Source of the DNA: CAVPDE01 sp964580575
Lineage (GTDB): Bacteria > Desulfobacterota > DSM-4660 > Desulfatiglandales > HGW-15
Direction: 5' to 3'
Length of the DNA: 54,048 nucleotides
Assembly (NCBI GenBank): GCA_964580575.1
Contig: CAZOLJ010000022.1
Span: 1-54,048, forward strand
Position numbers and translations under genes: made by a program
Notes under the pieces: model-generated
Told to the model about the DNA's origin: nothing
What the model saw: only the letters and a program-made list of their open reading frames with translations
Database searches by the model: none
Shown here: positions 25,514 to 34,664 of the stretch, piece after piece
Numbering within the stretch: position 1 is the stretch's first letter
Layout of the letters: each line of letters opens with the position of its first letter

Positions 25514-27676
25514 TCACTCCCGGAGCCTCACGTCGCAAAGCAGGGCCTTGTATACCGGAAAACCCGAAATAGGATCGCGGTTCTCGAAGTCGGTCACGAA
25601 GTTGGCGTTCGCCTCTCGCCACTCTTCAGCATGGATCGGACTGCCTCCGCCCACATTCAATTCCACCTGTCCCGTCATCACATCGTCTGTCACCTTGGCA
25701 CGAACCCCGACTTTCCCGCGCGGAGACTCGACCCAAACCTTGTCTCCGTCCGAAACCGCTCTGGCCTTCGCGTCCACCGGATGGATCAGAACTTGCGGCT
25801 TGGGCTGCAGTTTCAGCAGCCCTGGAATGTTCAAATGCTGGGAGCGAAAGGCCGATTGCAGTCTGGCTCCTGTGTTGAGGACAAGGGGATACTTCTTGTA
25901 GAGCTCGGGGCTAGCCAAGGGGCCTTCTTTGGGCTCCACATACACCGGCAATCCGTCGTACCCGTATTTCTGCAGCATGCTCGATACCAGTTCAACCTTC
26001 CCCGAGGGCGTGTTGAACCCGGGCTTGCCGTCTGAGCGCAGCAGACCTTCTTCGTGTTTTCTGTATTCCATCCGGCCTGCATCGTATCGGACGCCTTCCG
26101 GGTGAGCCATGAGGGCTTCCAAGGATACAGGCGTGTCCTTGAAAGCGAATCGGACCCGTTCCTCCTCCGTGGCCGGAAAAAGGTGCCCGTAGCCCAGTTT
26201 CCCGGCCAATTGAGCGAGAAACTGGAAGCTGGACCTGGCTTCGCCGATCGGCTCGATGACCTTCTGCCGGAGCTGACAGTATCCACCGGGGTACTTCTGG
26301 TAGCCCAGGTTCTCGAAGTTGGTCGTTGCAGGAAGAAGGATGTCGGCATACATCGCATCGGCAGTCATGAACCGGTCGAAGACCACCAGGAAATCGAGCT
26401 TTCTAAAACACTCCTTCAAGAGGTCGGGGTTGGGGAGGCTCGTCAGCATGGATGCGCCGAGAACCAGCAGCGCTTTGATCGGATAGGGATCTCCCTTCAG
26501 GATCGCTCTGGGCGCTTCCATGAACTGGGCCGCTTTGAGCACATCACAAAAGAGGGGGTGCTTGTCCGCACCGATGGGTTTCACGCCTTTGGGCGGGTCG
26601 AGGCCGACGCGCGGGAACCGCACCGGGCTGCGCGGCCTGAACACCAATCCTCCTGGAACGTCCAGATTTCCTGTGATCGCCCAGAGGCTCAGCACGGAGC
26701 GGATGTTTTGAACCCCGCTGTTGGTGTACTCCAGCCCTGTATACATCGCCAGCGAGGCTCCCTTGGCTCCGGCTATTTCACGGGCAAGGGCGGCGATCGT
26801 TTCTTTGGGAATCCGGGTGATCGCTTCGACCTTCTCAGGAGGGAACTGCTGCACGTATTGACGGAGTTCATCAAACCCCACGGTCCAGTTTTGGACAAAG
26901 GACTCGTCATAGAGCTTCTCGTTCACAATGACGTTGATCATGCTCAAGGCGAGGGCCCCGTCCGTCCCTGAACGCACGCCAACCCACTGATCGGCCATCT
27001 TGGCACTATCCGATCGCATATGATCGATGGCGATCACCCTGGCCCCGCGCTTCTTTGCATCGAGGATTTCTTTCACCCTGTTGGGCGGGGAGTCTGTCGG
27101 CGGATTCGACCCCCACAAGACGATGAGGTCCGTGTTGTCGAAATCCGCATAGGTCGTTTCCATTTGAGCGCCGATGGTCGAGAGAGAGGCAAAGATGCCG
27201 TAGGAGACGTAGCACACCGAGGAACACCCTGTGCCGTTGGGCGAACCGAAGGGGAAAAGGAATCCGGAAACCCCTTGGCAGGGCATGCCGCGGGCTCCGA
27301 AGAGGTCCGTCAAATTGTTGTCAAAACTCCCCCGTCCGAAATAGGACATCACCGCTTCCGCGCCGAAGTCTTTTTTGATCCTCTGAAAGGCTTGAGCGAT
27401 CCGGTCCAGGGCATGATCCCAGGTGATGCGCTCAAACTTGCCCTCTCCCTTTTCGCCGGTTCGAAGCAGGGGATACTGCAGACGGTCCTTGGAATAGACA
27501 ATCTCCTTGGCGTGGAGTCCTCGGACGCAGACCACGCCGATGGGATGATCCTTGAGAGGGGAAATGCCCTCGATCTTACCGTCCAAGAGCTCTATGTTGA
27601 CGCCGCACCCGCCGGGGCATATGCCGCATATGCCGATTCCTGTTTCCTTCTTGCCCTTGTTAGGGTCTTTGATCAT
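25514..27676 (-). CDS. Molybdopterin oxidoreductase, DMSO reductase family
   Basis: A 720-residue catalytic subunit of a bis-molybdopterin (Mo or W) enzyme. The N-terminus carries a [4Fe-4S] site, Cys17-x2-Cys20-x3-Cys24 with Cys50 (GVVCVRG). Cofactor-binding segments follow, among them WGSNPPTDSP and a C-terminal molydopterin-dinucleotide-binding domain starting near VLNTGARLQSAFRS. No Tat signal is visible and no electron-transfer or membrane-anchor subunit is adjacent, so it may be cytoplasmic. I start at ATG 27676 behind GAGAGG; the open frame runs further upstream but loses similarity. The only partner is the MFS gene 38 bases upstream, suggesting a role in using an imported organic compound. 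Substrate unknown. Confidence 0.88.
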   Translation of the reverse strand: MIKDPNKGKKETGIGICGICPGGCGVNIELLDGKIEGISPLKDHPIGVVCVRGLHAKEIVYSKDRLQYPLLRTGEKGEGKFERITWDHALDRIAQAFQRIKKDFGAEAVMSYFGRGSFDNNLTDLFGARGMPCQGVSGFLFPFGSPNGTGCSSVCYVSYGIFASLSTIGAQMETTYADFDNTDLIVLWGSNPPTDSPPNRVKEILDAKKRGARVIAIDHMRSDSAKMADQWVGVRSGTDGALALSMINVIVNEKLYDESFVQNWTVGFDELRQYVQQFPPEKVEAITRIPKETIAALAREIAGAKGASLAMYTGLEYTNSGVQNIRSVLSLWAITGNLDVPGGLVFRPRSPVRFPRVGLDPPKGVKPIGADKHPLFCDVLKAAQFMEAPRAILKGDPYPIKALLVLGASMLTSLPNPDLLKECFRKLDFLVVFDRFMTADAMYADILLPATTNFENLGYQKYPGGYCQLRQKVIEPIGEARSSFQFLAQLAGKLGYGHLFPATEEERVRFAFKDTPVSLEALMAHPEGVRYDAGRMEYRKHEEGLLRSDGKPGFNTPSGKVELVSSMLQKYGYDGLPVYVEPKEGPLASPELYKKYPLVLNTGARLQSAFRSQHLNIPGLLKLQPKPQVLIHPVDAKARAVSDGDKVWVESPRGKVGVRAKVTDDVMTGQVELNVGGGSPIHAEEWREANANFVTDFENRDPISGFPVYKALLCDVRLRE

Positions 27677-27714
27677 TGTTTGAAACCTCTCATCACATTC
27701 GTTGTTTAAGAATA

Positions 27715-28932
27715 CTAGAAGTCTATCTTCTTCCTGAGCGAGAGGATGAGTCCGAGGCCGATGGACCCCACGGCTGCACAGATCCAGAAGGCGCTGCTGT
27801 AACTTCCGGTGATGTCGAAAAGGTGGCCCGCGAGAATCGGCCCCGCCGCGCCCCCAAACGTGCCAGCAAAAAGGACGATTCCGAAAAGGACTCCGTGGGA
27901 GCGGATGCCGAAGTGCTCGGCCACCAAGGGGGAGATCAGCGTGAAATGCCCGCCATGCCCCATCCCGTAGAAGACGGCAAAGAGGTAGAGCATCCACAGC
28001 TTGTCTGCCACCTGCAGCCAGAGGAAGGCCGAAATCAGAACCAGGATGCAGCAGATCATGCAGTTTCTGTACCCGGCACGGTCGGCGGTGAAACCGATGA
28101 TCAGCCGCCCGATGATGCTCGCACCGGCGATGGTGGAGAGGACGCTGGCCGCCGTGGTTGCAGGGATGCCGATATCCATGGCATGAGGGGTCGTGTGAAG
28201 CATGATGATCATGAGACAGAACACGATCGTGAGATTGGTGAAGCAGATGGTCCAGAACTGGCGCGTTCTGATCGCCTCACTGAGGGAAAGGCCTCTTTCA
28301 ACAAAGTCCGACCCAGCTGATCCGACCTGGGTGTCACCGTCCGGCAGGAGCCCCATTTGGGAGGGGTCCCGCCGCATGAGCTGTCCCATTCCTGCGAGCA
28401 TGAGGGTGGCGAATGCGGCGAGGAGGATGTAGGAGGTCCGCCAGCCGAAGCTGAGGATGAGAAGACTGGATGCTAAAGGGATGAAGAATTGGCCGCCTCC
28501 TGTGCCCACCTTCACGATGCCGGTGATCATGCCCCTTCGCCGCACAAACCATCGTGCCGTGGTGCTGAGCGCAATCACATCCACAGGACTCAATCCTATG
28601 CCGACCATGATGCCGTAGAACAGGTAGACCTGCCAGAGGCTGTCGGCGGTGGACATGAGAAACAGCCCCATGCCGAAGAAAAGCGCAGTCACCGTCAGCA
28701 ACACACGAGGACCGAACCGGTCGTTGAGCCTGCCCACGAAAATGCCGAGGAAGCCCATGAGCAGAAAAGCCAGGGAATGAGCGCCTGCCAGGGAGGCTCT
28801 GGGCCAGCCATAATCGGCCAGGAGAGGCTTGAAAAAAACGCCGAAGGTGACATGGGTGCCGATCCCTGTCGCCTGGATGGCAAAGCAGGCGGCCGCAACT
28901 ATGTAGCCGTAGAATAGAAGGGGCTTTTTCAC
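27715..28932 (-). CDS. MFS transporter, oxalate/formate-antiporter-like (monocarboxylate type)
   Basis: A 405-residue inner-membrane protein with about twelve hydrophobic segments. The GRLNDRFGPR loop between TM2 and TM3 is the MFS signature, and the FYGYIVAAACFAIQ start resembles OFA/MCT-like carriers of small organic acids. The start is GTG 28932, with AGAGGA at somewhat long spacing. It is co-directional with the molybdoenzyme gene 38 bases downstream, so it probably imports or exchanges that enzyme's substrate; this is inference from position. Confidence 0.88.
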   Translation of the reverse strand: MKKPLLFYGYIVAAACFAIQATGIGTHVTFGVFFKPLLADYGWPRASLAGAHSLAFLLMGFLGIFVGRLNDRFGPRVLLTVTALFFGMGLFLMSTADSLWQVYLFYGIMVGIGLSPVDVIALSTTARWFVRRRGMITGIVKVGTGGGQFFIPLASSLLILSFGWRTSYILLAAFATLMLAGMGQLMRRDPSQMGLLPDGDTQVGSAGSDFVERGLSLSEAIRTRQFWTICFTNLTIVFCLMIIMLHTTPHAMDIGIPATTAASVLSTIAGASIIGRLIIGFTADRAGYRNCMICCILVLISAFLWLQVADKLWMLYLFAVFYGMGHGGHFTLISPLVAEHFGIRSHGVLFGIVLFAGTFGGAAGPILAGHLFDITGSYSSAFWICAAVGSIGLGLILSLRKKIDF

Positions 28933-29157
28933 AGGAGCAGGAAATCCTCTTTCTGAAACGTGATGAATAAGCCTGAACGTTAGAGGATTTCCAGACCTGC
29001 GTCAACCAGGAAAGGATCGTTTGTTTTCTTCTGTCCCAGGAGACAGGGCATAGAGTGTTAAGACTTATCAATACGATTCAGAATAGCCTGTTGATACTGA
29101 AGAGGGTGGCACCTTAGGCACACAAAAAAACTGACTGGGCCCGAAAATCGAGGGTAG

Positions 29158-29340
29158 ATGCTCCTGGCGGACGATATCAGGCGCGAGAAACTGCTCCCGT
29201 TTCCCCTGGACGTTTCACATAATAGACCACCCTCTGAGAGTTCCAATAAGACCGCATTCGCATCCGATGTAGACAGGAGATACCTTACCCAAAAAGAGGT
29301 CGCTGATCTCTTCAGAGTAAGACCCTTTCTTTTCAATTGA
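29158..29340 (+). pseudogene. Truncated helix-turn-helix (excisionase/MerR-like) remnant
   Basis: The gap 28933-29606 holds no intact gene. In it, a 60-codon frame ends in YLTQKEVADLFRVRP, which matches the first two helices of HTH_17/excisionase-type DNA-binding proteins. The frame then stops four codons later, where the wing and rest of the domain would be expected. I read it as a broken regulator or mobile-element gene. A genuine short protein is possible but less likely. Nothing else is seen in the rest of the gap. Confidence 0.4.
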
Positions 29341-29606
29341 CGGCAGAACACATAAGATTCTTTCGGTCTTCTGTTAGCAGCGCGAGTATGCTCTCAATTT
29401 AGCACGTTTCTGTCCTTCTTATGGCAGGTGCCATGGTGCGCGACTCGTCAAGGCTACGGTTTCTGGGAATTCAAAATCGACCGATTACACAATACCAAAA
29501 ACAAGGAAAGGCTGAAGGAAGACTACAAATTAGGGAACGTTTAAAAGCAAAAGCGGAGCCGAAATGGCGCCCATGTTCTTTGTGAATTCAATCAGATGAG
29601 CTGTTT

Positions 29607-30632
29607 TTATAGATTTCTCAAGATCTCTAGGTTGCTCAGGGCCATCCCTGCCCCAACAGCCACCGCTGAGAGAGGGTCATCCGCAATCTTAACCGGGAGC
29701 TTGGTCTCCGTGTTGAGGAGCAAATCCAGATTCTTCAGCAGCGCTCCGCCACCTGCCAGCATAATCCCAAAATCAATAAGGTCGGCAGACAACTCCGGAG
29801 GCATCTGTTCCAAGGCGGTATGCACGGCCCCCGAAATCGCTCTGACCTGTTCGGAAATCGCCTCCCTCGCCTCATCGGAGCACATCTTCACGATTTTCGG
29901 GATTCCCGTTACCAGATCTCTGCCCTTGACCTCAAAGTCCTCAGGTTCGCCTCCGGGAAACGCGTTGCCAATCTTCATTTTAATGATTTCGGCCGTGCTG
30001 CTACCAATAAGAACACCACATTTCCTTCTGATATATTCAATGATCGCCTCGTCCATCCTGTCCCCAGCCACTCGCACTGAAATGCTGTAAACAATCCCTC
30101 CAAGGGAAATAACCGCCACTTCCGTTGTCCCCCCGCCAATATCGACGATCATGTTGGCTTTGGGCTCAGTCACTGGAAGGCCAGCCCCTATGGCAGCAGC
30201 CATGGGCTCCTCGATAAAATATACCTCCCGCGCTCCGGCAGACTCAGCCGACTCTCTCACCGCTTTCTTCTCCACCTCCGTGATCCCGCTTGGAACTCCA
30301 ATGATGATGCGCGGCCGCGCAAGTCTATGTCCCGCATGAGCCTTTCTAATGAAATATCGGAGCATTGCCTCGGCTATGTCAAAATCGGCAATCACCCCGC
30401 CTTTCATGGGACGGGTGGCCACGATATTGCCGGGTGTTCGGCCCAGCATCATTTTCGCCTCACGCCCTACCGCAAGCACCTTGCCTGCCCCTCTACCGTT
30501 CTTTTTTACCGCCACCACCGAAGGCTCATTGAGGATAATGCCCTTCCCTTTCAAATAAACAAGGGTGTTGGCCGTGCCAAGGTCAATGGCCAGATCGCTA
30601 GAGAACAGGCCGGATATTGAACTCAGAAGCAT
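29607..30632 (-). CDS. mreB: Rod-shape-determining protein MreB
   Basis: Actin-like ATPase that organises cell-wall synthesis along the cylinder. Phosphate-1 (AIDLGTANTLVY), the connecting FIEEPMAAAIGAGLP segment, phosphate-2 (MIVDIGGGTTEVAVISLGG) and the adenosine loop (LAGGGALLKNLD) are all present. I start at ATG 30632 behind GGAGGAAACC, giving 341 residues, the usual length; the frame continues 17 codons upstream without support. Neither mreC, mreD nor a PBP gene is next to it, so it is a solo copy, perhaps a second paralogue. A promoter is visible just upstream. Confidence 0.96.
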   Translation of the reverse strand: MLLSSISGLFSSDLAIDLGTANTLVYLKGKGIILNEPSVVAVKKNGRGAGKVLAVGREAKMMLGRTPGNIVATRPMKGGVIADFDIAEAMLRYFIRKAHAGHRLARPRIIIGVPSGITEVEKKAVRESAESAGAREVYFIEEPMAAAIGAGLPVTEPKANMIVDIGGGTTEVAVISLGGIVYSISVRVAGDRMDEAIIEYIRRKCGVLIGSSTAEIIKMKIGNAFPGGEPEDFEVKGRDLVTGIPKIVKMCSDEAREAISEQVRAISGAVHTALEQMPPELSADLIDFGIMLAGGGALLKNLDLLLNTETKLPVKIADDPLSAVAVGAGMALSNLEILRNL

Positions 30633-30674
30633 GGTTTCTGGTTTCCTCCAAGGGAATATATAGCTAAACATAAC

Positions 30675-30704
30675 AGTATACAAAACAACTGGGCATGATG
30701 TCTA
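30675..30704 (-). promoter_or_regulatory. Predicted sigma70-type promoter of mreB
   Basis: On the minus strand, TAGACA (30704-30699) and TATACT (30680-30675) are separated by 18 bases, and the likely start of transcription lies near 30668. This leaves a leader of about 35 bases before the mreB ATG. The match is good but judged by eye. Confidence 0.5.
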
Positions 30705-30945
30705 TAAAATTCGGAAAGAAAACGTAACGATTCAGTCTTGAGTGGGAGGGGGCACAAGGGGAAGGACAGGGGAATGCGCCTGCACGACCCGGAAGCGTAT
30801 GAGGTCAGCGTTACTGGTTGTCTTATGTGGGATAAATGGCGGGCCTATGGGGTTCTAGGGGGGCTCCGAGAAAAGCAGTAAGAAAGAATCCTTGGTCAGG
30901 TCTTTGGCCAGCGATCCGTTCTTTGTGGAAAAGGCTCGCGATAGG

Positions 30946-31106
30946 GTCGGGTCCTTCCGCAGCACCAAGGAGCTAGCAAAAAAGATCGATCTGTTCGTAA
31001 GAACTGCAACCAAAACTCAAAACCCTTTATGTGGACCGCAACGGCTGAGTCCATTTTCGAGGAAATAACAGGATTACGTAGCAGTATTTCTGTTACAGAA
31101 CCCTAG
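30946..31106 (+). pseudogene. IS630-family transposase remnant, C-terminal end, frameshifted
   Basis: The translation reads GSFRSTKELAKKIDLFV and then, after a one-base frame change near 31000, NCNQNSKPFMWTATAESIFEEI up to a TAG at 31104-31106. This is the characteristic end of the DDE domain of IS630-type transposases. The rest of the element and its terminal repeats are not seen. From 30705 to 30945 nothing else is recognised. Confidence 0.75.
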
Positions 31107-31113
31107 GCGCGCC

Positions 31114-31560
31114 TTACTCAATTCCCATTCTGGAGCCACGAGTCCGGATGGCCGCCTTGGCAAGTTCGTCACATCTTTCATTTTCCCTGTGCCCGCTATG
31201 TCCGGCAGTCCAAACCCACTCGACCGTATGGGGCTTGCTCAGATCGAGGAGCACTTCCCAGAGATCCCTGTTCAGCACAGGCTTTTTCTGCGAATTCATC
31301 CACTTCTTTCTAATCCAGCCCTTTATCCACTCGGTCATGCCCTTGACCACATAACTGGAATCGGTGATCACTCTTACCTTGCAGGGTCTTTTAAGACGAC
31401 GGAGACCCTCGATCACTCCGGTCAGCTCCATCCGGTTGTTCGTCGTGTGAGGGGCAAAGCCTGACAGCTCCAACGACTTCTCGCCGTAACGCAAAATGAC
31501 TCCATACCCGCCCGGCCCGGGGTTTCCGCTGCATGCGCCGTCCGCATAGAGCTCCACCAT
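31114..31560 (-). CDS. rnhA: Ribonuclease HI
   Basis: Cleaves RNA in RNA-DNA hybrids. All four metal-binding acids are visible: Asp in YADGACSGNPGPGG, Glu in NNRMELTGVIEGL, Asp in ITDSSYV, and the final Asp in ERCDELA; the WTAGHSGHRENE loop with the catalytic His is present. ATG 31560 gives 148 residues, the normal length. The open frame extends upstream to ATG 31668 with a basic, non-conserved lead of 36 residues, so a longer form is possible. It follows the DUF1573 gene on the same strand. Confidence 0.95.
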   Translation of the reverse strand: MVELYADGACSGNPGPGGYGVILRYGEKSLELSGFAPHTTNNRMELTGVIEGLRRLKRPCKVRVITDSSYVVKGMTEWIKGWIRKKWMNSQKKPVLNRDLWEVLLDLSKPHTVEWVWTAGHSGHRENERCDELAKAAIRTRGSRMGIE

Positions 31561-31763
31561 GTTTGGTTTCTTTTCTCTTCGTGTTGCTTTGTCCAAATCT
31601 CTTTCCTCCACGGATGGCGCTCCCGCCCTATTCTCCGTCCTCCGTGGCCCTGAAACCATCTCAAGCATTTCTTTGAAGTCGCGAACAGGAGAGATCTCGT
31701 AGCGCTCGGACTCGGTTGCTAAAAACTGAGGCCTGATGGCCCAAGGTGAGGAGAAATACCGTT

Positions 31764-32456
31764 CTAGTTCAGGAACCTCCCTCGTACATGGATAACAAGT
31801 TCCGGTTTTTCAGGGTAGCTCGTTCTGAGCTTTAGGAGTCCCTGGTAGTAGTTGCCCACATTCGGGATGGTCGTGAAGGTGACCCGGTAGTGCTTTCCTC
31901 GCGTGATCTCTTCAATGTTGAATTTCACCTTCTTATCGAGCGTGTAATCGACGGGCTCGAGCTTCAGGGGCTTGTTGAGGTCCCCCTTGATGTCCACGGT
32001 TCTTGTGATGGTTTCCTGAGTGGTTCCCTGCAGGAAAACCATTCTCTCTGACATGACAATAGGCGTTTTGACCAGAGCCTCGATGACAAACGTGTTCTGT
32101 GGCACTTTTGGATCGTTCGTGTAGATCCTGGCAGTTTTCCGAATTTTGCCGTCGTATCCTCTGGTATTGATTCTTAGGGTGATTTTTCCCTCCCCTCCGG
32201 GGGGGATGGACCTGTCGAAGTAGGCCACGGCGCAGCCTCACCCGGGATTCACATTTGTGATTTCAAGGGGCTGGTTCCCTTTGTTCAAGACCTTGAAGGT
32301 ATGTTCAACGACTTTCCCTTCCTCCACGTCCCTGAAATCAAAAGATCTCTCAGGAAGAACCATGGAAGGTCCTGAAGGGGTCTGAGCGAGGGAAACAGTG
32401 AAAAGAGCAGCGCAAAGCAAAACACCTAATGAAGCAAGCGTGATGAGTCGCTTCAT
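31764..32456 (-). CDS. DUF1573 periplasmic protein with in-frame UGA, probable selenoprotein
   Basis: Read through one TGA (32238-32240), this gives a 230-residue protein. It has a signal peptide of about 24 residues, an N-terminal DUF1573 segment (FDFRDVEEGKVVEHTFKV) and a C-terminal Ig-like part (IPPGGEGKITLRI). The TGA falls at codon 73 in VNPG-(TGA)-GCAVAYFD. DUF1573 proteins have a conserved Cys-Gly-Cys motif there, so the UGA stands exactly for the first Cys. A strong GGAGG precedes ATG 32456. Alternatives are a simple nonsense mutation of TGC/TGT or a base error; then the two halves (31764-32228 and 32238-32456) form a pseudogene. No frameshift or other decay is seen on either side, which favours recoding. 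Confidence 0.78.
32209..32240 (-). promoter_or_regulatory. Possible SECIS-like hairpin after the in-frame UGA
   Basis: Eleven bases after the UGA (32240-32238), GGCCU (32226-32222) can pair with AGGUC (32213-32209) around an eight-base loop. The distance from UGA to loop suits bacterial selenocysteine insertion elements. The loop does not begin with the favoured G, so this is only a candidate. Confidence 0.4.
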
Positions 32457-32636
32457 GGAATCCTCCTCGTGGACTTACGAGGTGACCGTGCTCACGGACA
32501 TGAATCGAGAGTTTGGAAGGCCTCGTATTTACTGGAAAGAATAGCACAGAGCCTTGGACGAAGACAAGAGAATTGTAATGACAAGGCCGGCCGTGTTCTT
32601 TTAGAATACGCAGGTGAAGACCCGGGAGGTGATGTG

Positions 32637-34664
32637 ATGGCCGCAAAATCCGAGCGCCGGGGGCAACGATCGCCGTCCACGCGCAAAAAGAAGAAGCCGA
32701 ACAGGGTCGAGCAGGTGCAGGTCCTGAAAGAGTCTGAATATGACTACCGGTGCGCCTATGAAGCAAGTCGAGTGGCCGAAAAAAGATACCGGACGCTCCT
32801 GGATTTCGTCCCTTACCCCATGGTGGTCTTCACGGTGGAGGGAAAGGTGAGCTACCTGAATCCCGCCTTTACGCAAGTCTTTGGGTGGTCTCTGGACGAG
32901 TTGCACGGGAAGCATATCCCCTACGTCCCAGCGGATCTTCAGGAACAGGTCCGGGCGGATATCCAAAAACTCCTGGCTGAGAAGATGATTCACCGCCATG
33001 AAAGCAAGCGGTTGACCAAGGACGGACAGATCGTCGATGTGCTGATGAGCGGAGCCGTTTTCTTGGAAATGGAGGGCGAGCCGGCAGGAGAGCTGGTCCT
33101 GTTAAGAGATATCACGCAGGAGAAGAAACTCCAGCTCACCCAGGAAGCTCTTTTTCGAATCAGCATGGCGCTGCCTTCCTACCCTCGCCTGGAAGAGCTA
33201 CTGGACTATGTGAGCAGCGAGATCAAATGTGTTCTTGAGGTGGAAGGTGCGCTGGTGATTCTTCTGGATGAAGAGAAAAAGGAATTTTACTTCCTGGGTG
33301 CGGCCTACGACGACAGGGACACGCAGAGAAGAGCCAAGGAGGTCCGATATCCCGCGACCAAAGGAGTCTCGGGGAGAGTACTCCGTACCGGCCAGCCTAT
33401 CATTGTACCTGACACGTCGAAGGACCCCTACTATTATGGTTTCGTCGATGACCAGATGCGTTTTAAATCGCGCAACATGCTCGATGTCCCCCTGAAGAGC
33501 GGAGAGCGCATCATCGGCGTGCTCTGTGCCATCAACAAGAAAAATGGTGTTTTCGATCAGTCGGATGTGGAACTCCTCAACCTGATTGCCAGCACCGTGG
33601 CCCTCTCCATAGAGAATGCAAGGTATGCCAAAGAGGTGACTGAAGCCTACAGGGAGCTTGCGAGCCTGAACCGAGCCAAGGATCGGGCCATCAACCATCT
33701 TTCCCACGAGTTGAAGACTCCTGTTTCTGTGCTCATGGCCAGCCTGAACATTTTGTCGAAGAAACTGGAGGCTCTTCCGGAACCAACCTGGAAAAAGACC
33801 TACGACAGGGCATGGCGAAACCTTGATCGGATTCTGGGAATCCAGTATCAGGTGGAAGACATCATGGCCGACAAGCAGTTCCGGACCTATCACCTTCTGA
33901 ACATGCTTCTGGAGCAGTGCACGGACGAGCTTGAAACCCTTGTCGTGCAGGAAGTGGGAGAAGGCCCGATCATCGACAGAATCAAGAACAAGATCGAGGA
34001 GCTTTACGGGCCTAAGGAGATCAAGGTTTCGGAATTCTCTCTGGAGAGATTTGTCGAGTGGAGGATCGAGACCTTGAGACCGAAGTTTCCTCACCGGGAA
34101 GTGGAGATTGTCACCCACCTTGAGCCGGTGCCGAACGTCTGCGTGCCCGAGGATGTGCTAGAGAAAGTGGTGGACGGACTCCTCAGGAACGCGATAGAGG
34201 CCACTCCGGACGAAGGAAAGATCGAGATCACAGTGCACCGGAAAGGGGATGGAGGAGAGCTGATCGCCCATGACTACGGGATCGGCATCACCGAGGAGAA
34301 CGAACGAAGGCTCTTCGAAGGGTTTTTTACTACCCATGACACGATGGCCTACTCCTCGAAGAGGCCGTTTGATTTCTATGCGGGGGGAAAGGGAGCGGAT
34401 CTCTTGCGCATGAAGATTTTCGCCGAGCGGTTCCGCTTCGAGATCGACATGGAATCCTCGCGGTGCGGATTCATTCCCAAAGACAGTGATCTGTGCCCCG
34501 GAAGAATCAGCAAGTGCCCGTTTTGTAAGAAGCGGGAGGACTGCCTCAAGTCCGGAGAAACGACGTTCAGGGTCTATTTCCCGCCGGCACCGGATGACAA
34601 AAGCTGCGCCCCAGCAGAGAGCGAAGAGAAGAATGAACCTGTGTGTCCCGACATTTTCGCTTAG
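32637..34664 (+). CDS. PAS-GAF sensor histidine kinase with C-terminal Cys cluster
   Basis: A 675-residue soluble-looking sensor kinase with no membrane segments seen. In order: a basic N-terminus, a PAS domain (about 47-162, with LDFVPYPMVVFTVEGKVSYL), a GAF domain (about 175-330), a dimerisation/phosphoacceptor helix with His357 in NHLSHELKTPVS, then an ATPase domain with Asn518 (LLRNAIEA) and DYGIGITEEN. The region after residue 560 is unusual: it carries Cys610, Cys620, Cys627, Cys630 and Cys636 in a short insert before the last strand, which could bind a metal or cluster. The start is ATG 32637 behind GGGAGGTGA. It is divergent from the DUF1573 gene. No response regulator is adjacent. 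Confidence 0.9.
   Translation: MAAKSERRGQRSPSTRKKKKPNRVEQVQVLKESEYDYRCAYEASRVAEKRYRTLLDFVPYPMVVFTVEGKVSYLNPAFTQVFGWSLDELHGKHIPYVPADLQEQVRADIQKLLAEKMIHRHESKRLTKDGQIVDVLMSGAVFLEMEGEPAGELVLLRDITQEKKLQLTQEALFRISMALPSYPRLEELLDYVSSEIKCVLEVEGALVILLDEEKKEFYFLGAAYDDRDTQRRAKEVRYPATKGVSGRVLRTGQPIIVPDTSKDPYYYGFVDDQMRFKSRNMLDVPLKSGERIIGVLCAINKKNGVFDQSDVELLNLIASTVALSIENARYAKEVTEAYRELASLNRAKDRAINHLSHELKTPVSVLMASLNILSKKLEALPEPTWKKTYDRAWRNLDRILGIQYQVEDIMADKQFRTYHLLNMLLEQCTDELETLVVQEVGEGPIIDRIKNKIEELYGPKEIKVSEFSLERFVEWRIETLRPKFPHREVEIVTHLEPVPNVCVPEDVLEKVVDGLLRNAIEATPDEGKIEITVHRKGDGGELIAHDYGIGITEENERRLFEGFFTTHDTMAYSSKRPFDFYAGGKGADLLRMKIFAERFRFEIDMESSRCGFIPKDSDLCPGRISKCPFCKKREDCLKSGETTFRVYFPPAPDDKSCAPAESEEKNEPVCPDIFA

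Noticed and set aside
26054..26971. A 305-codon plus-strand frame opposite the molybdoenzyme gene
   Set aside because: Antisense to a clearly coding gene; no ribosome site or domain.
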